Both the position numbers and the translations under genes were made by a program. The notes below the pieces were generated by a model. The model had not been told where the DNA came from and did no database searches. It saw only the letters and a program-made list of their open reading frames with translations. From the NCBI GenBank assembly GCA_964443245.1, contig CAYUEG010000002.1, forward strand, positions 10,584 through 74,583: DNA of 64,000 nucleotides. Direction: 5' to 3'. Position 1 is the stretch's first letter, and every line of letters starts with the position of its first letter. Origin of the DNA: CANJDH01 sp964443245 (lineage in GTDB: Bacteria; Pseudomonadota; Gammaproteobacteria; Burkholderiales; JAEUOS01). Positions 34,739 through 42,612 of this stretch are shown here, one piece after another.

Positions 34739-35194
34739 ATGGCAGATGCGGGTACGGGAGCGGACGAGATCTTGCTCGTCGAGGACAATCCGAACGATGC
34801 TGAACTGGTGGTCCGGGCACTCAAGCGCAGCGGTTTGAGAGTATCGGTATCGCACGCGCAGGATGGGGTGGAAGCCATTGATTTCCTGCTGGGAACGGGG
34901 CAACATGCGGCGCGCAAGGGAGCGGCGCCGCCCAAGCTGATCCTGCTCGATTGCAAGCTGCCCAAGTTGACCGGCATTGAGGTGCTCAAGCGGATCCGCA
35001 GTGCGCCTGAATTGCGCCATGTGCCTGCGGTGATCCTGTCTTCCTCAAGCGAGGCACGTGACATTGCCGACGCCTACGACAGCGGGGCCAACAGCTACGT
35101 GGTCAAGCCGGTGGAGTTCGAGGAGTTTGTCGACGCCGTCGGGCGCCTGGGGCACTACTGGCTGCGGTTCAACCGCATTTCAGACCGCGACTGA
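34739..35194 (+). CDS. Rcp1-like single-domain response regulator
   Basis: About 151 aa, a receiver of the Rcp1/phytochrome-partner type (ILLVEDNPNDAELVVRALKRSGL, LILLDCKLPKLTGIEVLKRI, SSSEARDI, SYVVKPVEFEEF). No output domain. It lies directly after the large histidine kinase, which has the matching kinase class, so they form a pair. Start is uncertain: ATG 34739 gives the tightest fit, with ATG 34718 in frame. Its last 15 bases overlap the convergent gene on the other strand. Confidence 0.88.
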   Translation: MADAGTGADEILLVEDNPNDAELVVRALKRSGLRVSVSHAQDGVEAIDFLLGTGQHAARKGAAPPKLILLDCKLPKLTGIEVLKRIRSAPELRHVPAVILSSSSEARDIADAYDSGANSYVVKPVEFEEFVDAVGRLGHYWLRFNRISDRD

Positions 35195-35599
35195 TCCCAT
35201 CGGTGCCACATGCGCACGGGCGGGGCGCCGCGCCGCCTGGATTTCCGCCAGTACGGTGCTGGCCAGCTCTTCGGTGCGATTCTTGTCCACAAACGCACGC
35301 GCGCCTGCCAGGGCGGCAGCAGCCCACTTTGCCTGTGTGAAGTGCCCGGAATAAATCAGCAGCGGAATCGCCTTTCCCGACTCTTTCAGTACACCCAGGG
35401 CGTCGGCCGAGTTGAAGGAGGGCATGCTCTCGTCACACAGGATCAGATCCCAATCCTGTGCCGCCAGCGCCTGGCGCATGGTTTCGTGCGTGTCGACACG
35501 GCGGAACTGGATGTCCGGAATGTGGCGCCGGAGCTGCGCAACGGTCAACAGCGAGTCGTCGCGGGAATCGTCCACCATCAATATCTGCGTACCTGACAT
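35180..35599 (-). CDS. Single-domain response regulator downstream of flgN
   Basis: A 139-aa receiver: acidic pocket in ILMVDDSRDDS, phospho-acceptor Asp near residue 55 in LILCDESMPSFNS, Ser in IYSGH and Lys in FVDKNR. The DxxMPxFxS form resembles the receiver in the kinase at 57364. No output domain. It starts 21 bases after flgN on the same strand, so it probably belongs to the flgM-flgN transcript; its 3' end overlaps the plus-strand regulator by 15 bases. Output partner unknown. Confidence 0.88.
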   Translation of the reverse strand: MSGTQILMVDDSRDDSLLTVAQLRRHIPDIQFRRVDTHETMRQALAAQDWDLILCDESMPSFNSADALGVLKESGKAIPLLIYSGHFTQAKWAAAALAGARAFVDKNRTEELASTVLAEIQAARRPARAHVAPMGSVAV

Positions 35600-35620
35600 G
35601 GTGCTCCCTCAAGGGCCATT

Positions 35621-36118
35621 CTAGGCGTAGGCGCGCGCCATCGGCGCCGGTTTGTAGGGTAGGGCGGTACCGGCCATGTTGTAGCCGGCATCCCTGCCGG
35701 CAGCGTGGACCAGGCCGGCCTGTCGGCTGCGCAGATAGGCCAACTGATGCTCCAGCAACCGGCCGAGGCCCTGGTTGAGATTGCGTAAGGCGGCATACTC
35801 CTGCAGCAGTTTGATGAGCGTGCGGCGCGGCGATGAGGCGGGTGGGAACGTTGCCAGATAGGACTGCAGGCCGTTCCAGTCTGGCCTGAAGCCGGCCCGT
35901 TTCATGTCCGCCTCTCGCTGCCGGGTCGCAGTGGCCATGGTTGCCTGCAGCGTCGACTTCTGGGATGCCAACGCTGCCAGACGCGCGGTGTCTGCCGCCT
36001 CCACCGCTGCCTGCTCTGCCAGGAGTACCGCCCGGAATTGCCGGACGCACTCCAGCTCAGAGGCCAGGCTCTCTTCGCAGAAAGCGTTGCCGGATGGGGC
36101 GGGGCGGACTGTGATCAT
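35621..36118 (-). CDS. flgN: Flagellar hook-filament junction chaperone FlgN
   Basis: FlgN is the export chaperone of FlgK and FlgL. The 165-aa helical protein (SLASELECVRQFRAVLLAEQAAVEAADTARLAALASQKSTLQATM) has the FlgN pattern: heptad-rich helices and a KLLQEYAALRNLNQGLGRLLEHQL segment. It follows flgM by 5 bases, the universal order. Confidence 0.9.
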   Translation of the reverse strand: MITVRPAPSGNAFCEESLASELECVRQFRAVLLAEQAAVEAADTARLAALASQKSTLQATMATATRQREADMKRAGFRPDWNGLQSYLATFPPASSPRRTLIKLLQEYAALRNLNQGLGRLLEHQLAYLRSRQAGLVHAAGRDAGYNMAGTALPYKPAPMARAYA

Positions 36119-36123
36119 GGGGC

Positions 36124-36405
36124 TTAGTGACGCGGACCAAGCAATTCGTTGGCACTGGCCAGGAGCTTGCCGGCGACCACTTCGGCATTGACCTGGAAGC
36201 GGCCTTCCCGAATCGCTGCCTTGATCTCGTCGACCTTGCGGGTGTCGAAGTCACCCTCCTGGCGCAGCGTGGTGGTGACGCCCGGTTCAGCTGCCTTGGC
36301 GACGGCGCCAGCGTCGGCCGACTTGCCGGCAGCGCTCGTCTTGCCAGGGCCGGTCGCCTGCACGGTGCCCAGACGGGAGGTATCAGATAAAGTATTGATT
36401 TTCAT
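36124..36405 (-). CDS. flgM: Anti-sigma-28 factor FlgM
   Basis: FlgM binds FliA and blocks late genes until exported through the finished hook. The 93-aa protein has an unstructured Ala/Gly-rich N-half and the conserved FliA-binding C-half (FDTRKVDEIKAAIREGRFQVNAEVVAGKLLASANELL). It has its own predicted sigma-28 promoter (36462-36488), giving the usual feedback, in addition to read-through from flgA. Confidence 0.96.
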   Translation of the reverse strand: MKINTLSDTSRLGTVQATGPGKTSAAGKSADAGAVAKAAEPGVTTTLRQEGDFDTRKVDEIKAAIREGRFQVNAEVVAGKLLASANELLGPRH

Positions 36406-36461
36406 GGTGTTTTCCTGTCGTTTCGAACCGGGATGGACGTACTTTCGGGTGTTCGAAACAA

Positions 36462-36488
36462 GTAACGGCGCAGACGCTGGAAACTTGA
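36462..36488 (-). promoter_or_regulatory. Sigma-28 (FliA) promoter of flgMN
   Basis: TCAAGTTT (36488-36481) then exactly 11 bases then GCCGTTAC (36469-36462) on the minus strand: 7 of 8 and 6 of 8 matches to TAAAGTTT-N11-GCCGATAA. It sits in the 93-base gap between flgA and flgM, about 57 bases before the flgM ATG. FlgM under FliA control is known in enterics. Confidence 0.85.
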
Positions 36489-36498
36489 GGCAATTTGA

Positions 36499-37209
36499 TC
36501 AACGCAGTTCGACAATCCGGCCGCTGCGGGCGATGCCCTGCAGAAACCGGCCTGAATCGGTCTGTACGCGCACTGGCTGCCCCTCGGCAGCTTGCGACAG
36601 GGCACGGCCGCTGGTGGAAATGGCGAATCCCGCGCCGATAAACTGGACCCGAACGGTATCTCCTGCATCGACAGCTGCCGGCGCGCGAAAGTACTCCTGC
36701 TTGAGGATCTGCCCGGCGGCCAGCGGACGCGCCGTGGTCTTGCCGGCAAGCTGCCCCAACTGGGACACCAGAACCCCGCTTTCCCGGGTTATTTCGATCT
36801 CCTCTTCGCGGACATCATTGTCGCCGGGCACCTGACCCGCACCGATGCTTCGGCTGGCGACGAGCGTTTTGGCGTAGACACGGATGTCGACCGGAAGAAA
36901 GACGTTCCAGCCGGCGGCATCGTGACAGCGCAGACCGATCGAGGTGCGCCCCCACAAGCGCGAACCGCGCGGGACATAGGGTTCGACCTGGCTGCAGGGC
37001 GCCAGTTTGACGCGTTCGTCCAGGGTGCCCACGCTGACTTCGACCCGGCCGGGAAGGCCGGTGGTTGCGCGCTCCAGATAAATCTTGAGCATCTGGGCCG
37101 GATTGTCGGCCGGCGCAGAACGTGCCCGTAGCGGCGCCGAACTGAGTAAGGCGGCGCCGATCAGCAGCACATGCATCAACCACACCGGGACGGGATTACG
37201 GGGAAACAT
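36499..37209 (-). CDS. flgA: Flagellar P-ring assembly chaperone FlgA
   Basis: FlgA is the periplasmic chaperone for FlgI. The 236-aa protein has a signal peptide (VWLMHVLLIGAALLSSAPLRARSA) and the SAF domain (VASRSIGAGQVPGDNDVREEEIEI, GQILKQEYFRAPAAVDAGDTVRVQFIG). GGAG lies upstream of ATG 37209. It is divergent from flgB across 288 bases, in which no clear promoter was recognised. Confidence 0.95.
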   Translation of the reverse strand: MFPRNPVPVWLMHVLLIGAALLSSAPLRARSAPADNPAQMLKIYLERATTGLPGRVEVSVGTLDERVKLAPCSQVEPYVPRGSRLWGRTSIGLRCHDAAGWNVFLPVDIRVYAKTLVASRSIGAGQVPGDNDVREEEIEITRESGVLVSQLGQLAGKTTARPLAAGQILKQEYFRAPAAVDAGDTVRVQFIGAGFAISTSGRALSQAAEGQPVRVQTDSGRFLQGIARSGRIVELR

Positions 37210-37497
37210 GATGGGCACTCCATGCAGGGCCGAAGAACTGGCAAGCACGATAGCGCCCCGGCCGCACCTACGGCAGGGCGAATAGACAGGCTTTTACCTG
37301 ACTGTTTGGCGCTTTCACGGCGCACGGCTTTGCTCAAATGACACCCACAGCGCCACTGGCGGCGAGCGCAGCAAAGAGCGTTGCGGGCAGTGGCAGAACC
37401 AATATCCCAGACTCGGCTGCGGGTCGCCGCTGCACACCGGACACCAGCGTTTACGGCAGCTGCTCCCAAAACTGTAGTCCAGGCTTGGAGATGAAAG

Positions 37498-37899
37498 ATG
37501 ATCGGCAAACTTGATGAGGCACTGAACTTCAACGGCACTGCGCTCCGCTTGCGTGCAGAGCGGCAGCAAGTCATCGCCGGCAACATCGCCAACGCAGACA
37601 CCCCGGGTTTCAAGGCAGCTGACTTCAATTTTGCGCGTGCACTTGAATCTGCCGTCCGTGGTGGCGCCAGTGCCGGCACCATGGTCAAGACCTCGCCGCA
37701 GCACCTGGGTCTGGACAACGGCTCGATCAGGTCGATTCCGCTGGAGTACCGCAGGCCCGGCCAGGGCTCGATCGACGGCAACAGCGTCGAGATGGACGCC
37801 GAGCGTGCGCAGTTTGCCGACAACGCGGTGCGTTACGAAGCCGCCCTGCGCTTCCTGAATGGTCAGATCAAGACCATGATGAGCGCCGTACAAGGATAA
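37498..37899 (+). CDS. flgB: Proximal rod protein FlgB
   Basis: FlgB is a proximal rod subunit, exported through the flagellar gate. The 133-aa protein has the rod/hook motif (RQQVIAGNIANADTPGFKAADFNF) and the C-terminal heptads (VRYEAALRFLNGQIKTMMSAVQ). It heads the flgB-L operon. The 288 bases before it, shared with flgA, presumably hold an FlhDC promoter, but no box is clear by eye. Confidence 0.97.
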   Translation: MIGKLDEALNFNGTALRLRAERQQVIAGNIANADTPGFKAADFNFARALESAVRGGASAGTMVKTSPQHLGLDNGSIRSIPLEYRRPGQGSIDGNSVEMDAERAQFADNAVRYEAALRFLNGQIKTMMSAVQG

Positions 37900-37906
37900 G
37901 CCAGCC

Positions 37907-38320
37907 ATGTCACTCTTCAATGCATTCAGGATTGCCGGCGGCGGCGCCACGTCGCAAGGCGTGCGTCTCAATGTGGTGGCCAGCAATCTGGCCAATGCCG
38001 ACAGTGTGGCCGGCCCTGATGGGCAGGCCTACAAATCCCGTCAGGTGGTGTTTGAATCGGTGCCGCTGGATGCGGCGCGCAACGGGGTGCAGTCGGTGCG
38101 CGTGCGCGAGGTCACCACCGACAACTCGCCTGGCCGAAAGGTCCATGACCCCAAGCATCCGCTGGCCGATCAGGAAGGCTATGTGTCGATGCCGAACGTC
38201 AGTGCTGCCGAGGAAATGGTGAACATGATTTCGGCAGCGCGTTCCTATGAAAGCAACATCGAGGTCATGAATACGGCCAAGTCCTTGTTGCTCAAGACCC
38301 TGCAGCTGGGCAACAGCTGA
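37907..38320 (+). CDS. flgC: Proximal rod protein FlgC
   Basis: FlgC is a proximal rod subunit. The 137-aa protein shows the family motifs (FRIAGGGATSQGVRLNVVASNLANADSVAGPDGQAYKSRQVVFE and VNMISAARSYESNIEVMNTAKSLLLKTLQLG). It starts 7 bases after flgB. Confidence 0.97.
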   Translation: MSLFNAFRIAGGGATSQGVRLNVVASNLANADSVAGPDGQAYKSRQVVFESVPLDAARNGVQSVRVREVTTDNSPGRKVHDPKHPLADQEGYVSMPNVSAAEEMVNMISAARSYESNIEVMNTAKSLLLKTLQLGNS

Positions 38321-38337
38321 TTCTTGACGGATATCCC

Positions 38338-39012
38338 ATGACTGCAACCACGATTACAAGCCCGCAACAGAGTACGTTGCTCGCCCAGCTGGGCGGAACC
38401 GCTGCGGCCGCCAAGCCGGCGACTGACGAGAGCCAGGACCGTTTCATGACCTTGCTGGTGGCACAGCTCAAGAACCAGGACCCGCTCAATCCGATGGACA
38501 ACGCCCAGGTCACCACACAGTTGGCGCAGATCGATACGGTCAAGGGCATCGACCAGTTGAACCAGACGGTCAAGAAATTGCTCGGCAATGCCGATGCGGG
38601 CCAGGCGCTGCAGGCGGCCGGTCTGGTCAACCGGATGGCCCTGGTGCCGGGTACCAGCATGGTCCTTGAGGCCGGGAGCGCGCTCGGCGGATTTGATCTG
38701 GCGGCCGACGCCGAGGCCATCTCGGTGTCGATTACCGACCCCTCCGGGCGCGTGATCCACAACGCCAATCTGGGTCCGATGAAGGCCGGGGTGCACAGTT
38801 TTGCCTGGGATGGTGTTACCGATGCCGGTGTGCCTGCGCAACCCGGTACCTATACGTTCAACGTCAAGGCGCAGATCGGCGGCAAGTCGTCGTCGGTCGA
38901 CAGCCTGACCGCCACCCGCATTGAAGGGGTCGTTCCCGCAGAAGGCGGTCCCCAGATCCAGACCCGCAACGCCGGCCTGATCCCGATGGGACAGGTTCGG
39001 CAAATCATGTAA
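38338..39012 (+). CDS. flgD: Hook cap protein FlgD
   Basis: FlgD is the scaffold for hook assembly. The 224-aa protein has the N-terminal signature (QDRFMTLLVAQLKNQDPLNPMDNAQVTTQLAQIDTVKGID), a Tudor/Fn3-like centre (DPSGRVIHNANLGPMKAGVHSFAWDG) and normal length. Confidence 0.97.
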   Translation: MTATTITSPQQSTLLAQLGGTAAAAKPATDESQDRFMTLLVAQLKNQDPLNPMDNAQVTTQLAQIDTVKGIDQLNQTVKKLLGNADAGQALQAAGLVNRMALVPGTSMVLEAGSALGGFDLAADAEAISVSITDPSGRVIHNANLGPMKAGVHSFAWDGVTDAGVPAQPGTYTFNVKAQIGGKSSSVDSLTATRIEGVVPAEGGPQIQTRNAGLIPMGQVRQIM

Positions 39013-39048
39013 CAGCCCCTATTTCGTCTTTTTGCACAGGAGAATTTG

Positions 39049-40260
39049 ATGAGCTTTCAGCAAGGCTTGAGTGGCTTGAATGCAGCTTCCAAGAACCTCG
39101 ACGTGATCGGCAACAACGTTGCCAACTCGAGCACGGTCGGCTTCAAGGGAAGCGAAGCACAGTTTGGTGACGTGTTTGCCAATTCACTGGCAGGTGGCGG
39201 CGGTGGAGGGGTCGGCATCGGTACCAGCGTCAGTTCCATCAACCAGACGTTCGGCCAGGGCAACCTGACGGTCACGTCCAACCCGCTGGATATCGCGATC
39301 AACGGCGCAGGCTTTTTTCGCATGGATACCAACGGCACCGTCACCTATTCGCGCAACGGCCAGTTTTCGCTCGACAAGTCCGGCAATATCGTCAATTCCT
39401 CAGGGCAGAAATTGACCGGCTATCCGCCCACCGCCTCTGGTGGCGTGACGACGGCGGCCCCGGCCGCGCTGCAGGTATCCACGGCGGATCTGGCCCCCTC
39501 TGCGAGCACCTCGGCGAAGGCCAAGGTCAACCTCGATTCGCGTGCAACCGCATTGTCCCCGGCCGCGTTCGACCAGAATGATCCGGCCACCTACCACGGC
39601 GCCACCTCAGTGTCGGTCTATGACAGCCTGGGCAACTCGCATACCTTGTCGACCTATTTCGTCAAGACGGCAGCCAACAGTTGGGATGTGTTTGCCGCCA
39701 GTGACGGTAGCCTGGTGAGCCCCACAGCCGTCGGCTCCATGACCTTCAACTCCAGCGGCGCACTGACGTCGGGAGGGCCCTATGCCTTGAACATCCCGGT
39801 CACCACTGGCGCGTCTGCGATCAGCTTGTCGCTCGACATGACCGGCAGCACGCAGTTTGGCAGCACCTTCGGTGTCAATTCACTGGAGCAGGACGGTTAT
39901 GGCGCCGGCAAGCTCACCGGCTTTTCGGTAGGACAGGACGGCACCATTGTCGGCAGGTACTCGAACGGGCAGACCCGCGCCCAGGGACAGATTGCCCTGT
40001 CCAACTTCACCAATCCACAGGGCTTGCAGTCGTTCGGCAGCAATCAGTGGGGTGAGACTGCCAATTCCGGCCCGGCGCTCACGGGCGCACCGAACACCGG
40101 CAACCTGGGTGTCCTGCAATCGGGCGCTGTCGAGGAATCCAACATCGACCTGACGGCCGAGCTGGTCGACATGATCACGGCGCAGCGGGTCTACCAGGCC
40201 AATGCGCAGTCGATCAAGACCCAGGATGCCGTGTTGCAGACGCTGGTCAACCTTCGCTGA
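39049..40260 (+). CDS. flgE: Flagellar hook protein FlgE
   Basis: FlgE is the hook subunit. The 403-aa protein starts SFQQGLSGLNAASKNLDVIGNNVANSSTVGFK, the classic rod/hook N-terminus, has a Ser/Ala/Thr-rich surface domain and ends with TAELVDMITAQRVYQANAQSIKTQDAVLQTLVNLR. CAGGAG lies 6 bases before ATG 39049. Confidence 0.98.
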   Translation: MSFQQGLSGLNAASKNLDVIGNNVANSSTVGFKGSEAQFGDVFANSLAGGGGGGVGIGTSVSSINQTFGQGNLTVTSNPLDIAINGAGFFRMDTNGTVTYSRNGQFSLDKSGNIVNSSGQKLTGYPPTASGGVTTAAPAALQVSTADLAPSASTSAKAKVNLDSRATALSPAAFDQNDPATYHGATSVSVYDSLGNSHTLSTYFVKTAANSWDVFAASDGSLVSPTAVGSMTFNSSGALTSGGPYALNIPVTTGASAISLSLDMTGSTQFGSTFGVNSLEQDGYGAGKLTGFSVGQDGTIVGRYSNGQTRAQGQIALSNFTNPQGLQSFGSNQWGETANSGPALTGAPNTGNLGVLQSGAVEESNIDLTAELVDMITAQRVYQANAQSIKTQDAVLQTLVNLR

Positions 40261-40285
40261 GCAATCTCCATAGGGGTGTGATGTC

Positions 40286-41026
40286 ATGGACCGGATGATC
40301 TACGTGGCGATGTCAGGGGCGAAGAACCTGATGCAACGCCAGGAAACGGTGGCCAACAACCTGGCCAACCTGAACACACCCGGTTACCGCGCGGCGACGG
40401 CGGCGTTTCGGGTTGCCCCCGTGACCGGCCCCGAGCTGCCCACCCGCGCCTTCTCGGTGGAAACCACCATCGGTGCGGATTTTCAGCCAGGCACGATTCA
40501 AACCACCGGCCGAGCCCTCGATGTGGCGTTACCGGGAAGAGGCTGGTTTGCGGTGCAGGGTGCGGACGGCACCGAGGCTTATACCCGCAATGGCGGCTTC
40601 CAAGTGAGTGAACAGGGGCAGCTCCAGACCAGCGCCGGCCAGCCAGTCCTGGGCGACGGCGGTCCGATCACGATTCCCGCCGGACAGAAGGTGTCGATCG
40701 GAACCGACGGCATCATCTCCGGTGTTCCCGAAAGTGGCGGCAAGGCGGTTACCGCGCTGGGCCGGCTCAAGCTGGTCAACCCGCCGGATGCCCAACTGGT
40801 GCGGCGCCCGGACGGCCTGTTCGGCATGCGCGACGGTTCGTCCGCAGATGCCGATCCGCTGGTGAAGGTGACCAGCGGTGCCATCGAGGGCAGCAATGTC
40901 AATGCAGTGGAGGCGATGGTCGGGATGATCAGTCTGGCGCGCCAGTTCGAGACACAAATGAAACTTCTTCAAACTGCGGAAGCCAATGCGCGCAAGGCGT
41001 CATCGCTGCTTTCCGTCAACGGCTGA
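40286..41026 (+). CDS. flgF: Proximal rod protein FlgF
   Basis: FlgF is a rod subunit. The 246-aa protein has the motifs AKNLMQRQETVANNLANLNTPGYRAAT near the start and GSNVNAVEAMVGMISLARQFETQMKLLQTAEANARKA at the end. It precedes flgG as in most proteobacteria. Confidence 0.96.
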   Translation: MDRMIYVAMSGAKNLMQRQETVANNLANLNTPGYRAATAAFRVAPVTGPELPTRAFSVETTIGADFQPGTIQTTGRALDVALPGRGWFAVQGADGTEAYTRNGGFQVSEQGQLQTSAGQPVLGDGGPITIPAGQKVSIGTDGIISGVPESGGKAVTALGRLKLVNPPDAQLVRRPDGLFGMRDGSSADADPLVKVTSGAIEGSNVNAVEAMVGMISLARQFETQMKLLQTAEANARKASSLLSVNG

Positions 41027-41041
41027 ACGGGATAACACATC

Positions 41042-41824
41042 ATGATTCGTTCCCTCTGGATTTCCAAGACCGGGCTGGATGCGCAGCAGACGCAGCTGGA
41101 CGTGATTTCCAACAACCTGGCCAATGTCAGCACCAACGGCTTCAAGCGCTCGCGCGCCGTGTTCGAGGATCTGCTCTATCAGAACATGCGCCAGCCAGGG
41201 GCACAGTCTTCCCAGACGACCCAGTTGCCTACCGGATTGCAGGTCGGCACCGGCGTCAAACCGGTGGCGACAGCACGCGTTTTCACCCAGGGCAATTTGC
41301 AGCAAAGCGGCAACAATCTGGATGTGGCGATCAACGGTCAGGGATTTTTCCAGGTGCAGATGCCCGATGGAACCGTCGGCTATACCCGTGACGGCAGCTT
41401 CCATCGTGACGCGCAAGGCCAGCTGGTCACTTCGAACGGTTTTCATCTGCAGCCGGCGATCACGATTCCGGCCAATGCGTTGTCGGTGACGATCGGGCAA
41501 GACGGCACGGTCAATATCACCGTCCCCGGCAGCGCCGCCCCGCAGCAGGTCGGCACGATCCAGCTGGCCAACTTTGTCAATCCGTCCGGCCTGCAATCGC
41601 AGGGCCAGAACATCTATATGGAGACGGCGGCATCCGGCACCCCGCAAACCAGCGTACCCGGCCTCAACGGTGTGGGGCTGCTCAACCAGGGCTACGTCGA
41701 GACATCGAACGTCAACGTGGTTGAGGAACTGGTGTCCATGATCCAGACACAGCGCGCCTACGAGATCAATTCGAAGGCGATCCAGACTTCCGATCAGATG
41801 TTGCAACGCCTTTCCCAACTCTAG
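41042..41824 (+). CDS. flgG: Distal rod protein FlgG
   Basis: FlgG forms the distal rod. The 260-aa protein has WISKTGLDAQQTQLDVISNNLANVSTNGFKRSRAVFEDLLYQNM and the C-terminal NVNVVEELVSMIQTQRAYEINSKAIQTSDQMLQRLSQL. Length and motifs match FlgG closely. Confidence 0.98.
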   Translation: MIRSLWISKTGLDAQQTQLDVISNNLANVSTNGFKRSRAVFEDLLYQNMRQPGAQSSQTTQLPTGLQVGTGVKPVATARVFTQGNLQQSGNNLDVAINGQGFFQVQMPDGTVGYTRDGSFHRDAQGQLVTSNGFHLQPAITIPANALSVTIGQDGTVNITVPGSAAPQQVGTIQLANFVNPSGLQSQGQNIYMETAASGTPQTSVPGLNGVGLLNQGYVETSNVNVVEELVSMIQTQRAYEINSKAIQTSDQMLQRLSQL

Positions 41825-41833
41825 GAACCCGAC

Positions 41834-42601
41834 GTGAATCCATTCCCCGCTTCACCGATGCAGGCTGCCGATGACCAGCACAAACTCCTTCCGGAATGGC
41901 TGTGGCCGGCCGTGATGCGTGCGCTTGAAGTCGCACTGCCGATTGCCCTGATCCTGTCGCTCGCATTCGTCGGATCCGGGTGTACTCCCATGCCCAAGGT
42001 GGACGTCCAGCAGCCGACCACGGCCCGCGCGGCGCCGACGCCGCGTCCGGTCGCCGGCAACGGCGCCATCTTTCAGGCAGCCGGCTTTCGGCCCCTGTTC
42101 GAGGATGCCCGTCCGCGCTTCGTGGGTGACATCCTGACCATCAATATCCAGGAGAACCTGAACTCAACCCAGAAGCGCAACTCCAGTGCCAGCAAGACCG
42201 GCAGCATCGCGACTGACCCGACCAACGTGCAACTGCCGATCGGCGTGTTTCAGGGCCTCAATGGCGTCAGCGTATCCGGCGGTTCGAACAACCGGTTCGA
42301 GGGCAAGGGCGAAACGGCCAGCACCAACACCTTTACCGGCACCATCACCACCACGGTGGTGGATGTTCTGGCCAACGGTTATCTGGTGGTATCCGGCGAG
42401 AAGCAGATCGGCACCAACCGGGAAGTGGAGACCATCCGATTCTCCGGCGTGGTCAATCCAGCCAACATTCTGGCCGGGAACACGGTCAGTTCGGCGCAGG
42501 TGGCCGATGCGCGGATTGAACTGCGTGGCCAGGGTGCGGTGGATGAGGCGCAAGTCATGGGTTGGCTGGGGCGCTTTTTCCTCACTTTCCTGCCTTTCTG
42601 A
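41834..42601 (+). CDS. flgH: Flagellar L-ring lipoprotein FlgH
   Basis: FlgH forms the outer-membrane L-ring. The 255-aa product has FlgH motifs (RFVGDILTINIQENLNSTQKRNSSASKTGS, NGYLVVSGEKQIGTNREVETIRFSGVVNPANI) and a lipobox-like Cys50 (FVGSGC) after a hydrophobic stretch (31-46). The listed GTG start has AGGAA upstream but leaves 28 residues before the signal helix. An ATG at 41915 would give a normal 22-residue lipoprotein signal, so the true start is open. Confidence 0.93.
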   Translation: MNPFPASPMQAADDQHKLLPEWLWPAVMRALEVALPIALILSLAFVGSGCTPMPKVDVQQPTTARAAPTPRPVAGNGAIFQAAGFRPLFEDARPRFVGDILTINIQENLNSTQKRNSSASKTGSIATDPTNVQLPIGVFQGLNGVSVSGGSNNRFEGKGETASTNTFTGTITTTVVDVLANGYLVVSGEKQIGTNREVETIRFSGVVNPANILAGNTVSSAQVADARIELRGQGAVDEAQVMGWLGRFFLTFLPF

Positions 42602-42612
42602 AGGGAGCAAGC

